A stretch of 50,041 nt of DNA from an uncultured Verrucomicrobiota bacterium (GTDB lineage Bacteria; Verrucomicrobiota; Verrucomicrobiia; Limisphaerales; UBA9464). A program made the position numbers and the translations under genes. Position 1 is the first letter of the stretch. Every line of letters begins with the position of its first letter. Where the stretch lies: positions 1 through 50,041 of the forward strand of contig CAITXU010000156.1 in NCBI GenBank assembly GCA_903896505.1. The letters are read 5' to 3'. Below, piece after piece: positions 1 through 9,646 of this stretch. A model generated the notes under the pieces. The model did no database searches. It worked only from the letters and a program-made list of their open reading frames with translations, and had not been told where the DNA came from.

Positions 1-63
1 CCAATACCACCAGCCACCTCCGGCTATCGCGATCACAAGAACGAGTCCAACAAGTTTTTTCAT
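1..63 (-). CDS. N-terminal fragment of a membrane-anchored or exported protein (partial)
   Basis: Only the first 21 codons lie in the window; the rest runs off the left edge. On the minus strand an ATG at position 63 opens MKKLVGLVLVIAIAGGGWWY..., which is a Lys-Lys start followed by a hydrophobic stretch. That is a signal peptide or N-terminal membrane anchor. The gene is divergent from the M48 peptidase, with about 100 bases between them that must hold both promoters. The product cannot be identified from so little sequence; efflux-pump adaptor proteins and other periplasmic proteins often begin this way, but that is only a possibility. Confidence 0.5.
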   Translation of the reverse strand, partial: MKKLVGLVLVIAIAGGGWWYW

Positions 64-165
64 GAGTGACCCGTCGAGGGTAGAGTTAATACGTGTACGT
101 GCAATCTTTGACCGCAACCAGTATTGTTTTGATCCTACGGCTTTGGCAAAGCTGGTCTGACGCGC

Positions 166-1425
166 ATGTCTGGAACCTCATTCATTCTCCTTGCCTCCCT
201 TTTTTTGCTGGTGACCCAGTGGGTGGCGCAAACCTTTCTTGCCATTCTGAATCGACGGCATGTGTTGGATCGTCGCGATGCCATTCCTGCGGCATTCGAA
301 GGGGTGGTTGACCTGCCCACCTACAAAAAATCAACCGAATACACCCTTGCCAGGAATCAATTCGGGGTCGCCGAGTCCGCCTGGAGCCTGCTGGTTTTGC
401 TCTTGTTGCTCGCATCTCCCGCTCTACCGGTCAGTTACTCCGTTGTTGTTGGACTCTTGGGAGACCATGCATGGGCGGAGTCGGCATGGCTATTTGCTGT
501 GGTGCTTCTGCTGTCGGTTCCGGGATTACCTTGGGAATGGTGGGCGCAGTTCCGCCTTGAAGAACGGTTTGGATTCAATACCACCACGCAAAAGGTCTGG
601 TGGGGGGATCGCATCAAGGGATTCCTGCTGTCAGTCGCCATCGGTTATCCTCTCCTGCTGTTGATTTTGAAGTTGGTGGATTGGGTGGGACCTGGTTGGT
701 GGCTTTGGGCTTGGGCTCTGCTGATCGGATTTCAGTTGCTCATGATGGTCATCGCCCCGGTTTTCATCCTGCCGCTTTTCAACAAATTGACCCCGCTGCC
801 TCCGGGAAGCCTTCGAGATCGATTACTCCAACTGGGGGAAAAGACCGGATTTTCAGCTCAAACCATCCTGGTCATGGATGGGAGCAAAAGGTCCCGACAT
901 TCCAACGCCTTCTTTACCGGCTTCGGACGGTTTCGAAAGATCGTGCTGTTTGACACCTTGATTCAACAATTGACGGAGGAAGAGTTGGAGGCGGTGCTGG
1001 CACATGAGATTGGCCACTATAAACGCGGACACGTCCCTCGCATGTTATTGGCCAACACGGCAGCCATGTTCGGTGGCTTTGCCGTCATTGCGTGGCTCAT
1101 GCGCCAACCAGAATTCACCCGGGCATTTGGATTTCCTTCGGGAACGGGTCTGGCTCCCGCGCTTCTGCTGTTTACCCTGATCAGTGGGGCGGTGACGTTC
1201 TGGGCCTCGCCCCTGATGAATTTCTGGTCCAGGCGGCACGAGTACCAGGCGGATGCTTATGCAGCCACAGTTCTCCGGGGTGCTGGCGGATTGATCGGCG
1301 CCCTCCGCAAGCTGAACGAAAAGAACCTTTCGAATCTAACCCCGCACCCATGGTATAGTGCCTGGAATTATTCGCATCCCACCCTGATCGAACGGGAGAG
1401 TGCACTGTCTGAATTGAAGTTTTGA
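166..1425 (+). CDS. M48 family membrane metallopeptidase (Ste24/CAAX-protease-like)
   Basis: A 419-residue zinc peptidase of the inner membrane. The zinc motif HExxH is seen as AHEIGHYKRGH with His280, Glu281 and His284; the third ligand region is EYQAD near residue 362, the ExxxD form of the M48 family. Several hydrophobic segments (near residues 5-25, 68-90, 98-118, 149-167, 178-203, 290-310 and 325-345) match the multi-pass Ste24/CAAX prenyl protease layout, and the length is typical. Bacterial members are thought to act in membrane protein quality control; the prenyl-processing role is eukaryotic and need not apply. The ATG at 166 starts directly before the first hydrophobic segment. No strong ribosome binding site is visible. 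It is transcribed alone, converging on the LamG gene. Confidence 0.9.
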   Translation: MSGTSFILLASLFLLVTQWVAQTFLAILNRRHVLDRRDAIPAAFEGVVDLPTYKKSTEYTLARNQFGVAESAWSLLVLLLLLASPALPVSYSVVVGLLGDHAWAESAWLFAVVLLLSVPGLPWEWWAQFRLEERFGFNTTTQKVWWGDRIKGFLLSVAIGYPLLLLILKLVDWVGPGWWLWAWALLIGFQLLMMVIAPVFILPLFNKLTPLPPGSLRDRLLQLGEKTGFSAQTILVMDGSKRSRHSNAFFTGFGRFRKIVLFDTLIQQLTEEELEAVLAHEIGHYKRGHVPRMLLANTAAMFGGFAVIAWLMRQPEFTRAFGFPSGTGLAPALLLFTLISGAVTFWASPLMNFWSRRHEYQADAYAATVLRGAGGLIGALRKLNEKNLSNLTPHPWYSAWNYSHPTLIERESALSELKF

Positions 1426-1442
1426 ATCCCGAAAAGAAAATA

Positions 1443-1470
1443 GGCGCAGAGGATGCTAATCCTCTGCGCC
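1443..1470 (-). terminator. Rho-independent terminator of the LamG/Ig gene
   Basis: A perfect 11-bp inverted repeat, GGCGCAGAGGA / TCCTCTGCGCC, with a six-base loop lies between two convergent genes. Read on the minus strand it begins 18 bases after the LamG/Ig stop codon and is followed by a T-rich run (TATTTTCTTTTC), the classic intrinsic terminator form. It may also slow plus-strand transcription from the M48 gene, although the T-run on that side is separated from the stem by about 15 bases. Confidence 0.8.
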
Positions 1471-1488
1471 GTGTCGGAGCGGTTGTTT

Positions 1489-4400
1489 TTAGTAGCTGGC
1501 GCGGTAGAAAACGGTCGCGCCTCCCGCAGGAGGTGTCACCGTGTAGCTGGGCAGGACCGCACCCGGAACGTTTGTCCAGGGACCCTTCAGCGAAGAGGAC
1601 GACTGCAGGACTCCCGTGGACCAGCCAATGACGATGGAGGAACCGGTTTCTTGGATGGTGAGGGTGACGCTTGGAGGTGCCGGAACGTCGAAACTGCGTC
1701 CGTACTTGCTACCGACCACGTAGATGGCCTCGGCTTCGTACTGCGACAGAGCACGGCGCCAGATACCGAGGTCATCGATGTTTTCAACAGCGGATTCGCC
1801 GTAGGTGCCGCCTGGATCCTGACCAATGTTGAAGACGTTACCGGTGTCAATACCGGCACCGAGGCCAGCAATGGAACTCACATTGACAATCACGCCGTCC
1901 AGATAGGTCACGCCGTTTCCGGTCCGGTCAAACGTATGCACCAATGAGTGCCAACTGCCGTCATTGAGCGAGTTGTTGGCCCCGGAGGGCCCGATGGTGG
2001 TCGTGCCGTCGCCCAAAGTGTAATTCCATCCCCCAAGTTTGTAGGATGCCGAGAAGGTGAGTCCGGGGTTGTAAGTGGAATTGTTGGCACTGCCGAGGAA
2101 GGGCAGGTCGCCCGGGGCACCCGTGAATTTAATCCAGTAGGATACCGTGAAGTTGACATCGGCGCCGAATGCAAGGTCGGGAGGGGTCCCGAGGGTCACG
2201 TAGTTATAAACCTGATTGGCGGAGTCCGTGCTGTACTGCAATGCGCCCGAACCAATCGCGCCCGGAATGAAGCTCGGTGACCCCGAGGGAGTGCCGTTGT
2301 TGCCTCGTCCGCTGGAGTCGGAATAGTCACCATCGAACTTCAGGTGAAGAACCAGTCCGTTGGTGGCATTGAGGTATTCGGGAACGGGGTTGACCACAAT
2401 GCTGGCAGCTGTGGTTGACGCTGTCGTCCCGTTTTGGGTCGCAGTGAGCTTGTAGGCTCCCGAGCTGGTCACCGCCGCACCGACTACCGTCAAGGACTGC
2501 CGGATGGCGCCAGGAATCGGTTGATTGTCCTTCAGCCATTGATAGCTAATGGGCGGTGTCCCGGTCGCTTTGCCGGTCACGGTGAAGGAATCCCCGGACA
2601 TCACCGTTTGGCTCACGGGACTCTGGCTGATGGAAACGGGGACGGGGCCGGTATAGGTTCCTGAAATTCCAGCATTATGAAGTGCGGTGATCTCTGCCTG
2701 CGAGAGAGAGCGATCAAAGATGGCTACGGGTCCGATCAGCCCTGTGAAGCTGCGTCCGCCGCCATTGTCGTCCAAGCCGAACTTGATATTTGCGCCCCAA
2801 CCAGAGCCGACATGATCGACAGCGTTGACGGCAGATTGAAGTCCTGTGCCCGAGTCAAGGTAGGCTGTGGCCTGTGACGGTTCGACGACGAGTGCGACAA
2901 AATTCCAGGCATTGGTGGCCGGAAACAGTCCGGAGGTCCAACTATAGGTCTTCGAATCGTCGTTCCAGTGGTAGCCAATCTGCCCACCGGTATTGAAGTC
3001 CAATCCTGACGTGGTACCAGCGCCGCGAGTGAAAACGATTCCGGCAAAGTCTGGCTCAACAATGGCTGGATTGATCCAGGTCACGATGGTCATCGTATTC
3101 TTGTTCAGGCGGATGGGGGGTACCGTGACTGAACCGCCATTGGCGAGGCTGTAGACCGTATTCGTCGAGCTGAAGCCCGCATAGGCAGGAGCGGCCAGTC
3201 CGACAGTTCCTGGCGTGGCACCGGTTTCCAAATGCCCATCGCGGCCTCCCCAGGCGTCAAATGCGGTTGAACCAGAGGACTCCGTCAATGGCCAATAGCC
3301 CAGCGGACCATCGTCGACCACCGTGGCAGCGAACTGCAGGGTGTTGACAATGCTCAGGGTGGCTGTCGCGGACGAAGTGCCCAGCGGATTGGTGAGAACA
3401 ATGGTGTAATCTCCAGCATCTGTGGCCGCAAGGTCAGGCAGCGCCAGGCTGCTGTTGGTTGCATTCGGAATGGGTGTCGTTCCATGAACCCATTGGTAGG
3501 TGATGGGCTGGGTACCGACTGCAGTCACGGAGAATCCGGCCACACCGTTTAAAAAGCGGGAGGCCGATACCGGAGCCTGAGTGATGACTGGAACCGAAGA
3601 CTGGATCGCCAAATTTACGGGGGCGCTGGTGAGTGAAACACCGCCAACCTTTGCGGTAAGAACGTAATTCCCGGCATCGGATGGCTGGACGTTGGGAATG
3701 GTCAGAGTCGAGGAGGTCTGTCCAGGGATGGCGGAGCCGCCCTTAAGCCACGCGTAGGACGGTGTCCCTGATCCTACCGCTCCCGAGGTAAAGGTGACCG
3801 TTTCACCTTGGTAAACCGGATCCGCCGGGGTGCGGTTGACGCTCAGAATTGCCGGAAGGGCTGCGTTAAACAAGGAGGAGACTTGGTTGTAATCCAGTGC
3901 CTTGTCGAACAAGGCGACTTCATCCACAGAGCCCTTCATGATGCGAGCGTTGGATGTCGAGTCCCAACCGATTTTCAACCCGGCAACACTGAAGTCGTGC
4001 GGATCGTGCGCGAAGGTGTTCGTGGCCGCCTGCAGTCCCTTCGAAGAGCCGACGTAAAGGACGGCATGGTCGGAGGAGACGGTAGCGGCGACAAATGTCC
4101 AGGTTTGGTCGGGAATGAAAAGTCCAGGATTAAAATTATACGACCCCGCTGTCCCGTTCCACGTGTAGGCGAGCGAATCGCCCGTTGTCTGATAGCTCAG
4201 GCCCGTGGAGACATCCGTCGGGGTGGCATCGGATCCCCGCTGGAAAAAGATGCCGGAGAAGTTGGGTTGGGCACCGTCGCGTTTGACCCAGGCGACAAAG
4301 GTTGCCTCGTTGATGACCTGATTTTGAGCCGGGATTTGGACAAAACCGTTGGTGCCGTCGAGGCCGATTGCCAGGTTGTTGGTTTCGAAGCCATGTGCGG

Positions 4401-5391
4401 CAGGGCTTTCCAGACCCGGGACTCCCGGGATGGAACCGCTCTTATAGGCACCATTGGCAACACTCCCCCAACTTCCGCTATTCACTGCAACTGGCAGAGC
4501 CAGGGAGGGCTCGCCGAGGCGAAGGTACAGTGGCGGATTCTGGGCGAGAACCAGCGACTTGTAGCTGGGGGCGGAATTGGCAGTCGTGCCTGCGGTGTAG
4601 TGCGCCTTGACATCACTGGAGCTTAAAGCGGTGGTGTAAATCGCCACCTCATCCATCTCTCCGACATAATTCCATCCACCGTAACCGCGGTTGCCAATCA
4701 GGAGGGGGGCCAGGTTATTGGGGAGTAATGGTTGCGCGGGCGTTTGGGAATCGACCGGAACCCCGTTGATGTAAAGGGTGGCCGTTCCCGGGGCATATGT
4801 TGCCACGATGTGTTGCCAGGTTCCCGGAACAACGGATCCATTCGCTCCCGAAAGTGTCGTTGCGTAAAAAGTGGAGCCGTCGGAATGATCGAAGCCGAGG
4901 ACGAACTGCCATTGGTCACCCAGCTTTTGGACGGCCCATCCACTGCGATCATTTCCGTTGGCGGCATTTTGACCATTGACCATGGAAATCACGGCTGCGT
5001 GCTTGCCCCCAGCGGTGTCGGCCGGTTTGGCCCAGAATTCCACCGAAAACGCCCCATTGGGGTTGTAGACCGGAGAGTTGGGCACCTTAATCAATTGTCC
5101 CGCTCCGGCATCAATTGACACGCTGGTATCGGCATCGCCGGCGAGGGCACCGCTCTCCCCGCGCGAGCTTGCCATGGAGACGTAAGTTCCATTATACTCG
5201 GTACAGAGGGTCCCGATATTGGTGGCACCTACCTCTGAAGGAATGGAGTTGGTGGAGCCCAGTCGATAGTAGGCGACGGGACCTAATGCCGATACCGCCG
5301 ATGGATAGTCGGCGTGAACGAGCGTGCTGGCGCAGAGGAGAGCTCCAAAGAAGCAGGCTCTCGCGCCGGGTTTTAGTAGAGATGGATTCAT
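1489..5391 (-). CDS. Giant secreted LamG/immunoglobulin-repeat protein
   Basis: About 1300 residues. The ATG at 5391 is chosen because it opens a clear signal peptide (MNPSLLKPGARACFFGALL... ending VHA before DYPS); the reading frame stays open upstream to 5505 but without signal character. By sequence pattern the order is LamG-like jelly-roll (about 30-260), LamG-like (265-510), Ig-like (515-595), Ig-like (600-680), LamG-like (690-905), Ig-like (910-1000), LamG-like (1010-1225), and a short C-terminal module ending in a Phe-Tyr-Arg motif (VFYRASY). Ig modules show the recurring Tyr-x-Trp and SDAGxY signatures. LamG and Ig modules bind carbohydrate or protein, so a cell-surface or secreted adhesion/glycan-binding role is inferred. 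No catalytic domain is visible. A strong terminator follows. The C-terminal module resembles those on many verrucomicrobial exported proteins and may be an export or sorting signal. Confidence 0.85.
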   Translation of the reverse strand: MNPSLLKPGARACFFGALLCASTLVHADYPSAVSALGPVAYYRLGSTNSIPSEVGATNIGTLCTEYNGTYVSMASSRGESGALAGDADTSVSIDAGAGQLIKVPNSPVYNPNGAFSVEFWAKPADTAGGKHAAVISMVNGQNAANGNDRSGWAVQKLGDQWQFVLGFDHSDGSTFYATTLSGANGSVVPGTWQHIVATYAPGTATLYINGVPVDSQTPAQPLLPNNLAPLLIGNRGYGGWNYVGEMDEVAIYTTALSSSDVKAHYTAGTTANSAPSYKSLVLAQNPPLYLRLGEPSLALPVAVNSGSWGSVANGAYKSGSIPGVPGLESPAAHGFETNNLAIGLDGTNGFVQIPAQNQVINEATFVAWVKRDGAQPNFSGIFFQRGSDATPTDVSTGLSYQTTGDSLAYTWNGTAGSYNFNPGLFIPDQTWTFVAATVSSDHAVLYVGSSKGLQAATNTFAHDPHDFSVAGLKIGWDSTSNARIMKGSVDEVALFDKALDYNQVSSLFNAALPAILSVNRTPADPVYQGETVTFTSGAVGSGTPSYAWLKGGSAIPGQTSSTLTIPNVQPSDAGNYVLTAKVGGVSLTSAPVNLAIQSSVPVITQAPVSASRFLNGVAGFSVTAVGTQPITYQWVHGTTPIPNATNSSLALPDLAATDAGDYTIVLTNPLGTSSATATLSIVNTLQFAATVVDDGPLGYWPLTESSGSTAFDAWGGRDGHLETGATPGTVGLAAPAYAGFSSTNTVYSLANGGSVTVPPIRLNKNTMTIVTWINPAIVEPDFAGIVFTRGAGTTSGLDFNTGGQIGYHWNDDSKTYSWTSGLFPATNAWNFVALVVEPSQATAYLDSGTGLQSAVNAVDHVGSGWGANIKFGLDDNGGGRSFTGLIGPVAIFDRSLSQAEITALHNAGISGTYTGPVPVSISQSPVSQTVMSGDSFTVTGKATGTPPISYQWLKDNQPIPGAIRQSLTVVGAAVTSSGAYKLTATQNGTTASTTAASIVVNPVPEYLNATNGLVLHLKFDGDYSDSSGRGNNGTPSGSPSFIPGAIGSGALQYSTDSANQVYNYVTLGTPPDLAFGADVNFTVSYWIKFTGAPGDLPFLGSANNSTYNPGLTFSASYKLGGWNYTLGDGTTTIGPSGANNSLNDGSWHSLVHTFDRTGNGVTYLDGVIVNVSSIAGLGAGIDTGNVFNIGQDPGGTYGESAVENIDDLGIWRRALSQYEAEAIYVVGSKYGRSFDVPAPPSVTLTIQETGSSIVIGWSTGVLQSSSSLKGPWTNVPGAVLPSYTVTPPAGGATVFYRASY

Positions 5392-5743
5392 GAGTTGGAT
5401 GGCGAATGATCCGGCACGACCGTAGAACGCGGATGAAACGTCCGACGATTGGGCCGTTTGAGATTGGACATGCGGTTGACGGAAGCCAGAACCGCACGCC
5501 GTCACAAAGGTGGTTGTCTTATATTACCGATGAAATGCAAGCTTGAGTCGCGTAATCGCTCCAAAATCGTTGCGCGAATATGACAAATCTTGTCCGAATC
5601 AACAGATAAGATACCTATTCAATTTCGAATTGGTATCCAATTGACCATTCCCTTCAACAATGGGTGCCAGAGACGGCTGGAGGGATTGTCCAAAGATCGC
5701 CTTTCCGCTCAAAAAGATTCTGCGGGATCAAAAGAACGCTTTT
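5392..5743. other. Intergenic region upstream of the LamG/Ig gene
   Basis: About 350 bases without a credible gene. The part nearest the LamG start is AT-richer than its surroundings. On the minus strand a TAATATAAG box (about 5518-5526) could be a -10 element, but no good -35 is seen at the right distance. A short dyad lies at 5628-5642. The remainder is the 3' flank of the DUF4337 gene, with only a weak AAAG...CTTT dyad and no convincing terminator. Confidence 0.4.
5628..5642. repeat. 15-bp palindrome AATTGGTATCCAATT
   Basis: A perfect dyad (AATTGG, three-base centre, CCAATT) lies about 240 bases upstream of the LamG/Ig start, in an AT-rich patch inside GC-richer DNA. It has the size of a dimeric regulator's operator. 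No regulator gene is adjacent, so its role is unknown and it could be chance. Confidence 0.35.
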
Positions 5744-6685
5744 TCAATCGTGCAGGTAGACGTAGACGCCAAAGCCAATCGCAGCGAGGCCCAGGGAAGC
5801 CGCGACCGCCCAAATGGTGTTTCGCCGCTGGACCGCCAGGGCGAAGGTCGCGATCACCACCGCCAACTGGGCGGCGAGCATTCCAATAAAAAAGCGTCCG
5901 CTCCGGAGCCGATGCCGTTCCGCATCCCGGTTGCTTTGGCGGACCTGGAGTTCCAACAAATCAGCAACGGGACGGCTCAGTTTCGCCTCGGCGTCCAGGC
6001 GGAGGGCATCGAGGTGCATCCGGGCTGCGGCAAAATCGCGCCAAACGGGACGGATGGCCGCTGGTGTGGCCGAAAGTTGCCGTTCCAAACGGTTCTCCAA
6101 CTGGTCCAGTCCGGCACTCAATTCTCCCATGGCCCGGTCGAACGCGGCGGAATTGGTCTGGGCGGACTCCAGAGCCGAGGCGACCTCGTCGGGTCTAATC
6201 CGGGCGAGAAGGGGGTAAAGTTCCCGGTCCGACTTGCCGGCTGAAATGGCATCGAGGGCGGATTGGATGAGGGGGGACGGGATGGTGTTGGTCCATCCAT
6301 GGGGCAGGGTGCCTTGACCCAAGGAGTCCAACAGCCGTGACGAGGGCGGTTCCCCCGGAATGGAGGCCAGGGCCTGTCGCAGGGCATCGGGTTGCAACCG
6401 TGAGGTGTCCGATGTCGAGGTGAGAATCAATTCGCTTCCTCGCATGCTGGCACTGCGAAGTCGTCGGGCCTGGTAAAAGCTCCATTGGTCCCCCACCTTG
6501 GACTGGAGTTGTGCAGCGGTCGATCGGTCGTACTGCCCCCGCGTCATTTCGCTTTGGGACAAACCGGCCATGAGAGTGGAAACCACCGTCATGATCACGG
6601 GAGTCGAAGTCAGGAGCTTCCCGAAGGTGTTCTTGGGCACCTCCGGTGGTGGTGTTTGTGAGGCTTTGGGCAGTGCGAGTTTCAT
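5744..6685 (-). CDS. DUF4337 family membrane protein
   Basis: About 313 residues. I start at the ATG at 6685 (MKLALPKASQTPPP...) because the longer frame would run into the divergent oxidoreductase gene and looks non-coding. A hydrophobic segment near residues 25-45 (STPVIMTVVSTLMAGLS) is followed by SEMTRGQYDRSTAAQLQSK, GDQWSFYQARRLR, the recognisable DUF4337 signature. Two further hydrophobic segments are near the C-terminus (GMLAAQLAVVIATFAL and IWAVAASLGLAAIGFGVYVY). The middle is helical and charged. The function of the family is not known; topology suggests an inner-membrane protein with a large soluble loop. It is divergent from the FAD oxidoreductase, about 95 bases away. Confidence 0.75.
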   Translation of the reverse strand: MKLALPKASQTPPPEVPKNTFGKLLTSTPVIMTVVSTLMAGLSQSEMTRGQYDRSTAAQLQSKVGDQWSFYQARRLRSASMRGSELILTSTSDTSRLQPDALRQALASIPGEPPSSRLLDSLGQGTLPHGWTNTIPSPLIQSALDAISAGKSDRELYPLLARIRPDEVASALESAQTNSAAFDRAMGELSAGLDQLENRLERQLSATPAAIRPVWRDFAAARMHLDALRLDAEAKLSRPVADLLELQVRQSNRDAERHRLRSGRFFIGMLAAQLAVVIATFALAVQRRNTIWAVAASLGLAAIGFGVYVYLHD

Positions 6686-6780
6686 TAGATGGCGGGAAAT
6701 CGGAAAGTGACAAATCCGTTGATGAAAGCCAAGAGGCGGTTGCCTGACATGAGTTGGCTTTGCGCCTATGCTCCTTGAAC

Positions 6781-8061
6781 ATGGCAGAATCAAGTCCCGT
6801 CATCATTGTAGGTGCAGGTCTGGCAGGATTGGCTGCGGCGCGTCGGTTAGCCGAGGCTGGAGTTGAAAGTCTGGTTCTGGAGTCGTCCGATGCGGTTGGC
6901 GGAAGAGTGCGAACCGACTCGCGGGACGGCTTCATGCTGGACCGGGGATTTCAGGTCCTCCTCACCGCCTATCCCGAATGCCGATCTTTGCGGGACGAAC
7001 GTTTGGACCTTCGCCCATTTTACCCGGGGGCGGAAGTCTGGTGGGACGGACAATTTCACCGGGTGGCCGACCCGTTTAGACGACTGTGGGATGCGTTGGC
7101 CAGTGTGAACAGCCCCATTGGTTCATGGAGTGACAAGGCCCGGATTGCCCGTGTGCGGCATCGGGCACTTTCGGGAACGATTGAGGATTTGTGGGACCGC
7201 CCGGAATGTTCGACCCATGAATTCCTGAAGGGACAAGGCTTCTCCGACGTGATGATGGATCGCTTTTTTCGACCGTTCCTCGGCGGAATTTTCTTGGAAA
7301 CCGAATTGAGGACTTCATCCAGGACGTTTGAATTTGTATTCCGGATGATGGCCCAGGGAGCCACGGCCGTGCCCAGTGCTGGAATGGGGGCCATTCCCCG
7401 GTTTTTGATGCAAAAAATCCCTTCGGGACGAATGGAACTCCGTCTTGGACAGACCGTTGTGGATTTGGTCCGTGGACCGGATGGCAACTTGACGGGGGTT
7501 CAACTTGCCGATGGAGCGGTTCGCGCAGCCCATCGACTGATTCTTGCGGTTGAAGCTCCAGCTGCCGCCCGGTTGCTGAAGCTACCGCTGATCCCCCGTT
7601 CCAGGTCGGTCTGCACGTGGTATTTTACCGCCCCAGCCCGCTCCCATCCCGACCCCATTTTATACCTCAACGGAAGCGGGGAAGGTCCTGTCAATCATGC
7701 CGCGTGGATGAATGAAGTTTCTCCGGCCTATGCGCCGCCGGGCCAGGGGTTGCTTTCGGCGACCGTTCTCGGCTCGGGAGTCACTCCCGAGTCGGACATC
7801 CGGACACAGATGGGAAAATGGTTCGGCCTTGAGCCTGCGGATTGGAGGCATCTTGCGACATACTCCATTGCCCATGCACAACCTGAGCCGGGCGAATTGG
7901 CTCGTCTGATTCCTGGTGGATTTCGAGGAGGGGCTCCGGGAATCTACGTCGCGGGCGACGCTTGGGGGCAGGTATCGATCGATGGTGCCCTCAAATCCGG
8001 GCGGCGGGCAGCAAAAGCCTTGTTGGAGGCCTACGAATCTGGTGGAGATATTGACGGCTGA
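6781..8061 (+). CDS. FAD-dependent oxidoreductase of the amine oxidase/phytoene desaturase type
   Basis: About 426 residues. The ATG at 6781 opens MAESSPVIIVGAGLAGLAAA, a Rossmann dinucleotide site (GxGxxG) in the first 20 residues, followed by LVLESSDAVGGRVRT (the GG motif of the family). The C-terminus carries the second FAD-contacting motif, GIYVAGDAWGQVSIDGALKS. These are hallmarks of the flavin amine oxidase clan, which includes protoporphyrinogen oxidase and carotenoid desaturases. The substrate cannot be told; no carotenoid genes are nearby. An alternative ATG nine codons upstream (6754) is possible but adds residues before the strand that normally begins these proteins. The TPR gene follows 73 bases downstream and may be cotranscribed. 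Confidence 0.85.
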   Translation: MAESSPVIIVGAGLAGLAAARRLAEAGVESLVLESSDAVGGRVRTDSRDGFMLDRGFQVLLTAYPECRSLRDERLDLRPFYPGAEVWWDGQFHRVADPFRRLWDALASVNSPIGSWSDKARIARVRHRALSGTIEDLWDRPECSTHEFLKGQGFSDVMMDRFFRPFLGGIFLETELRTSSRTFEFVFRMMAQGATAVPSAGMGAIPRFLMQKIPSGRMELRLGQTVVDLVRGPDGNLTGVQLADGAVRAAHRLILAVEAPAAARLLKLPLIPRSRSVCTWYFTAPARSHPDPILYLNGSGEGPVNHAAWMNEVSPAYAPPGQGLLSATVLGSGVTPESDIRTQMGKWFGLEPADWRHLATYSIAHAQPEPGELARLIPGGFRGGAPGIYVAGDAWGQVSIDGALKSGRRAAKALLEAYESGGDIDG

Positions 8062-8134
8062 CTGCTGCCAGGTCCTGTGGTATCCGAAGGCAATCGGAGT
8101 TGGCGTGGTGGACAGGATTTGTTACGGTGACGCC

Positions 8135-9523
8135 ATGTCAGAGAAGCCACTCGCACAGATTCCACAGGCAACGCGGGAACTGTATGAGAAGGGAATCGCG
8201 GCCATCCAAAAGAACAACCTCGATTATGCCGTCACCCTTTTGACCTCGGTTCTGAAGACCGAACCGGCATTTTACGAGGCCCGCGAGGCGTTGAGGGCCG
8301 CCCAACACAAGCGGGTGGTGGGAACCCGGAGCTTTTTCAAGAAATTGGTGGGTTCCGCCTCGAGCCTGACTCGCGGAAAGATGGCGCTGCGAACCAACCC
8401 ACTCGAAGCATTGCAGGTTGCCGAGGACGCGTTAAACGATGATCCATCCAATCTGGATGCCCATGAATTGTTGGCGGAAGCCGCCATGGCTTCCGACCTT
8501 CCGAAAACCGCACTTTTGTCGCTGGAGGTGGCATTCAGGGCCCGTCCTTCCAATCGAAAACTCGCACTGAATCTGGCACAGGCACTCGGACGACAGGGTA
8601 ACCGCCCGAGGGCGGAAAAAATCTACCGTGACCTGTTATCCATAACACCGAACGATGCAGAGCTCAATCAACTCCTCAAGAACCTGCTGGCAGAACGTTC
8701 GATGCAGGAGGGGGGCTATGCCGGGCTGGCAGATGGTCAGGGCAGTTACCGCGATATCCTGAAGAACAAGGACGAGGCTCGAATGTTGGAGCAACAGAAC
8801 CGGGCGGTGAAAGACCAGTCAGTCGCCGGCCAATTGATCGCGGACTATGAAGCACAACTCTCGACTGAACCCAACCAGTTAAAACTCCTGCGGGATTTGG
8901 CTGAGCTCCATTTGAAGCGGGAAGAGTTTGGAAAAGCCCGGGAGTACTTGGAACGCGTCATCTCCGTAAGCGGGGTGAATGATCCGATGATTCTGGAGCA
9001 GTTGCGAAATACCCGTCTGGCGGAGTTTGCAAAATCCGAGGCGGATTTGGACCAAACCGATCCCGACTACTCTATTCGCCTGGAAGAACTCCGCAAAACA
9101 CGGTTCAACTGGCAATTGGAAGACGCGCGTCGGCGCTCGGAGCAAAACCCGACCGACCTTTCGATTAAATTCGAATTGGGCGCTCTCTATCTGGAAGCTG
9201 GCCGTGTGGGCGAGGCCATTCCTGAACTCCAAAGGGCTCAGAACAATCCCAATCGCCGAATCGCGGCGATGAATTTGCTGGCGCAGGCGTTTGGCCGAAG
9301 GGGAATGAACGATCTGGCTGCCAAGAAATTGCAGGAAGCGATCAAGGAAAAGCTCGTTTTTGACGACGAAGCCAAGGAGCTTCGGTATCAACTCGGGACC
9401 ATTCTGGAAAAAATGGGGCGTTCCGATGAGGCCATCGAGCAGTTCAAGGTCATCTATGAACAGGATGTTTCCTATCGTGATGTCACGGAGCGTGTGGACG
9501 CCTATTATTCGGCCAAGTCATAA
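8135..9523 (+). CDS. Tetratricopeptide-repeat protein
   Basis: About 462 residues. The ATG at 8135 (MSEKPLAQIPQATRELYEKG) is chosen; the frame is open further upstream but overlaps the oxidoreductase. Helical TPR units are visible near the N-terminus (YEKGIAAIQKNNLDYAVTLL), at about 95-195 (paired units with the DPSNLDAHELLAEAA and RPSNRKLALNLAQALGRQG patterns), about 245-280 (EPNQLKLLRDLAELHLKRE), 340-385 and 410-445. A low-similarity linker rich in charged residues separates the two groups. There is no signal peptide or membrane segment, so it is probably a cytoplasmic scaffold. No enzymatic domain is seen and the partner is unknown. Confidence 0.8.
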   Translation: MSEKPLAQIPQATRELYEKGIAAIQKNNLDYAVTLLTSVLKTEPAFYEAREALRAAQHKRVVGTRSFFKKLVGSASSLTRGKMALRTNPLEALQVAEDALNDDPSNLDAHELLAEAAMASDLPKTALLSLEVAFRARPSNRKLALNLAQALGRQGNRPRAEKIYRDLLSITPNDAELNQLLKNLLAERSMQEGGYAGLADGQGSYRDILKNKDEARMLEQQNRAVKDQSVAGQLIADYEAQLSTEPNQLKLLRDLAELHLKREEFGKAREYLERVISVSGVNDPMILEQLRNTRLAEFAKSEADLDQTDPDYSIRLEELRKTRFNWQLEDARRRSEQNPTDLSIKFELGALYLEAGRVGEAIPELQRAQNNPNRRIAAMNLLAQAFGRRGMNDLAAKKLQEAIKEKLVFDDEAKELRYQLGTILEKMGRSDEAIEQFKVIYEQDVSYRDVTERVDAYYSAKS

Positions 9524-9646
9524 GTCGTTGCAAACCACTTGCCCCAGTTTCAGGAGGATCGCTAATCTGATGGAACGTTGGCTGGCCAAGTCGGCTGGCT
9601 GACGGATGGTGCAAGCATTCCCGAAAGTTCAACCGTAGGATTTTTC

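Noticed and set aside
3808..4626. 272-codon open frame on the plus strand within the LamG/Ig gene
   Set aside because: Antisense to well-formed LamG and Ig repeats; no domain in its translation.
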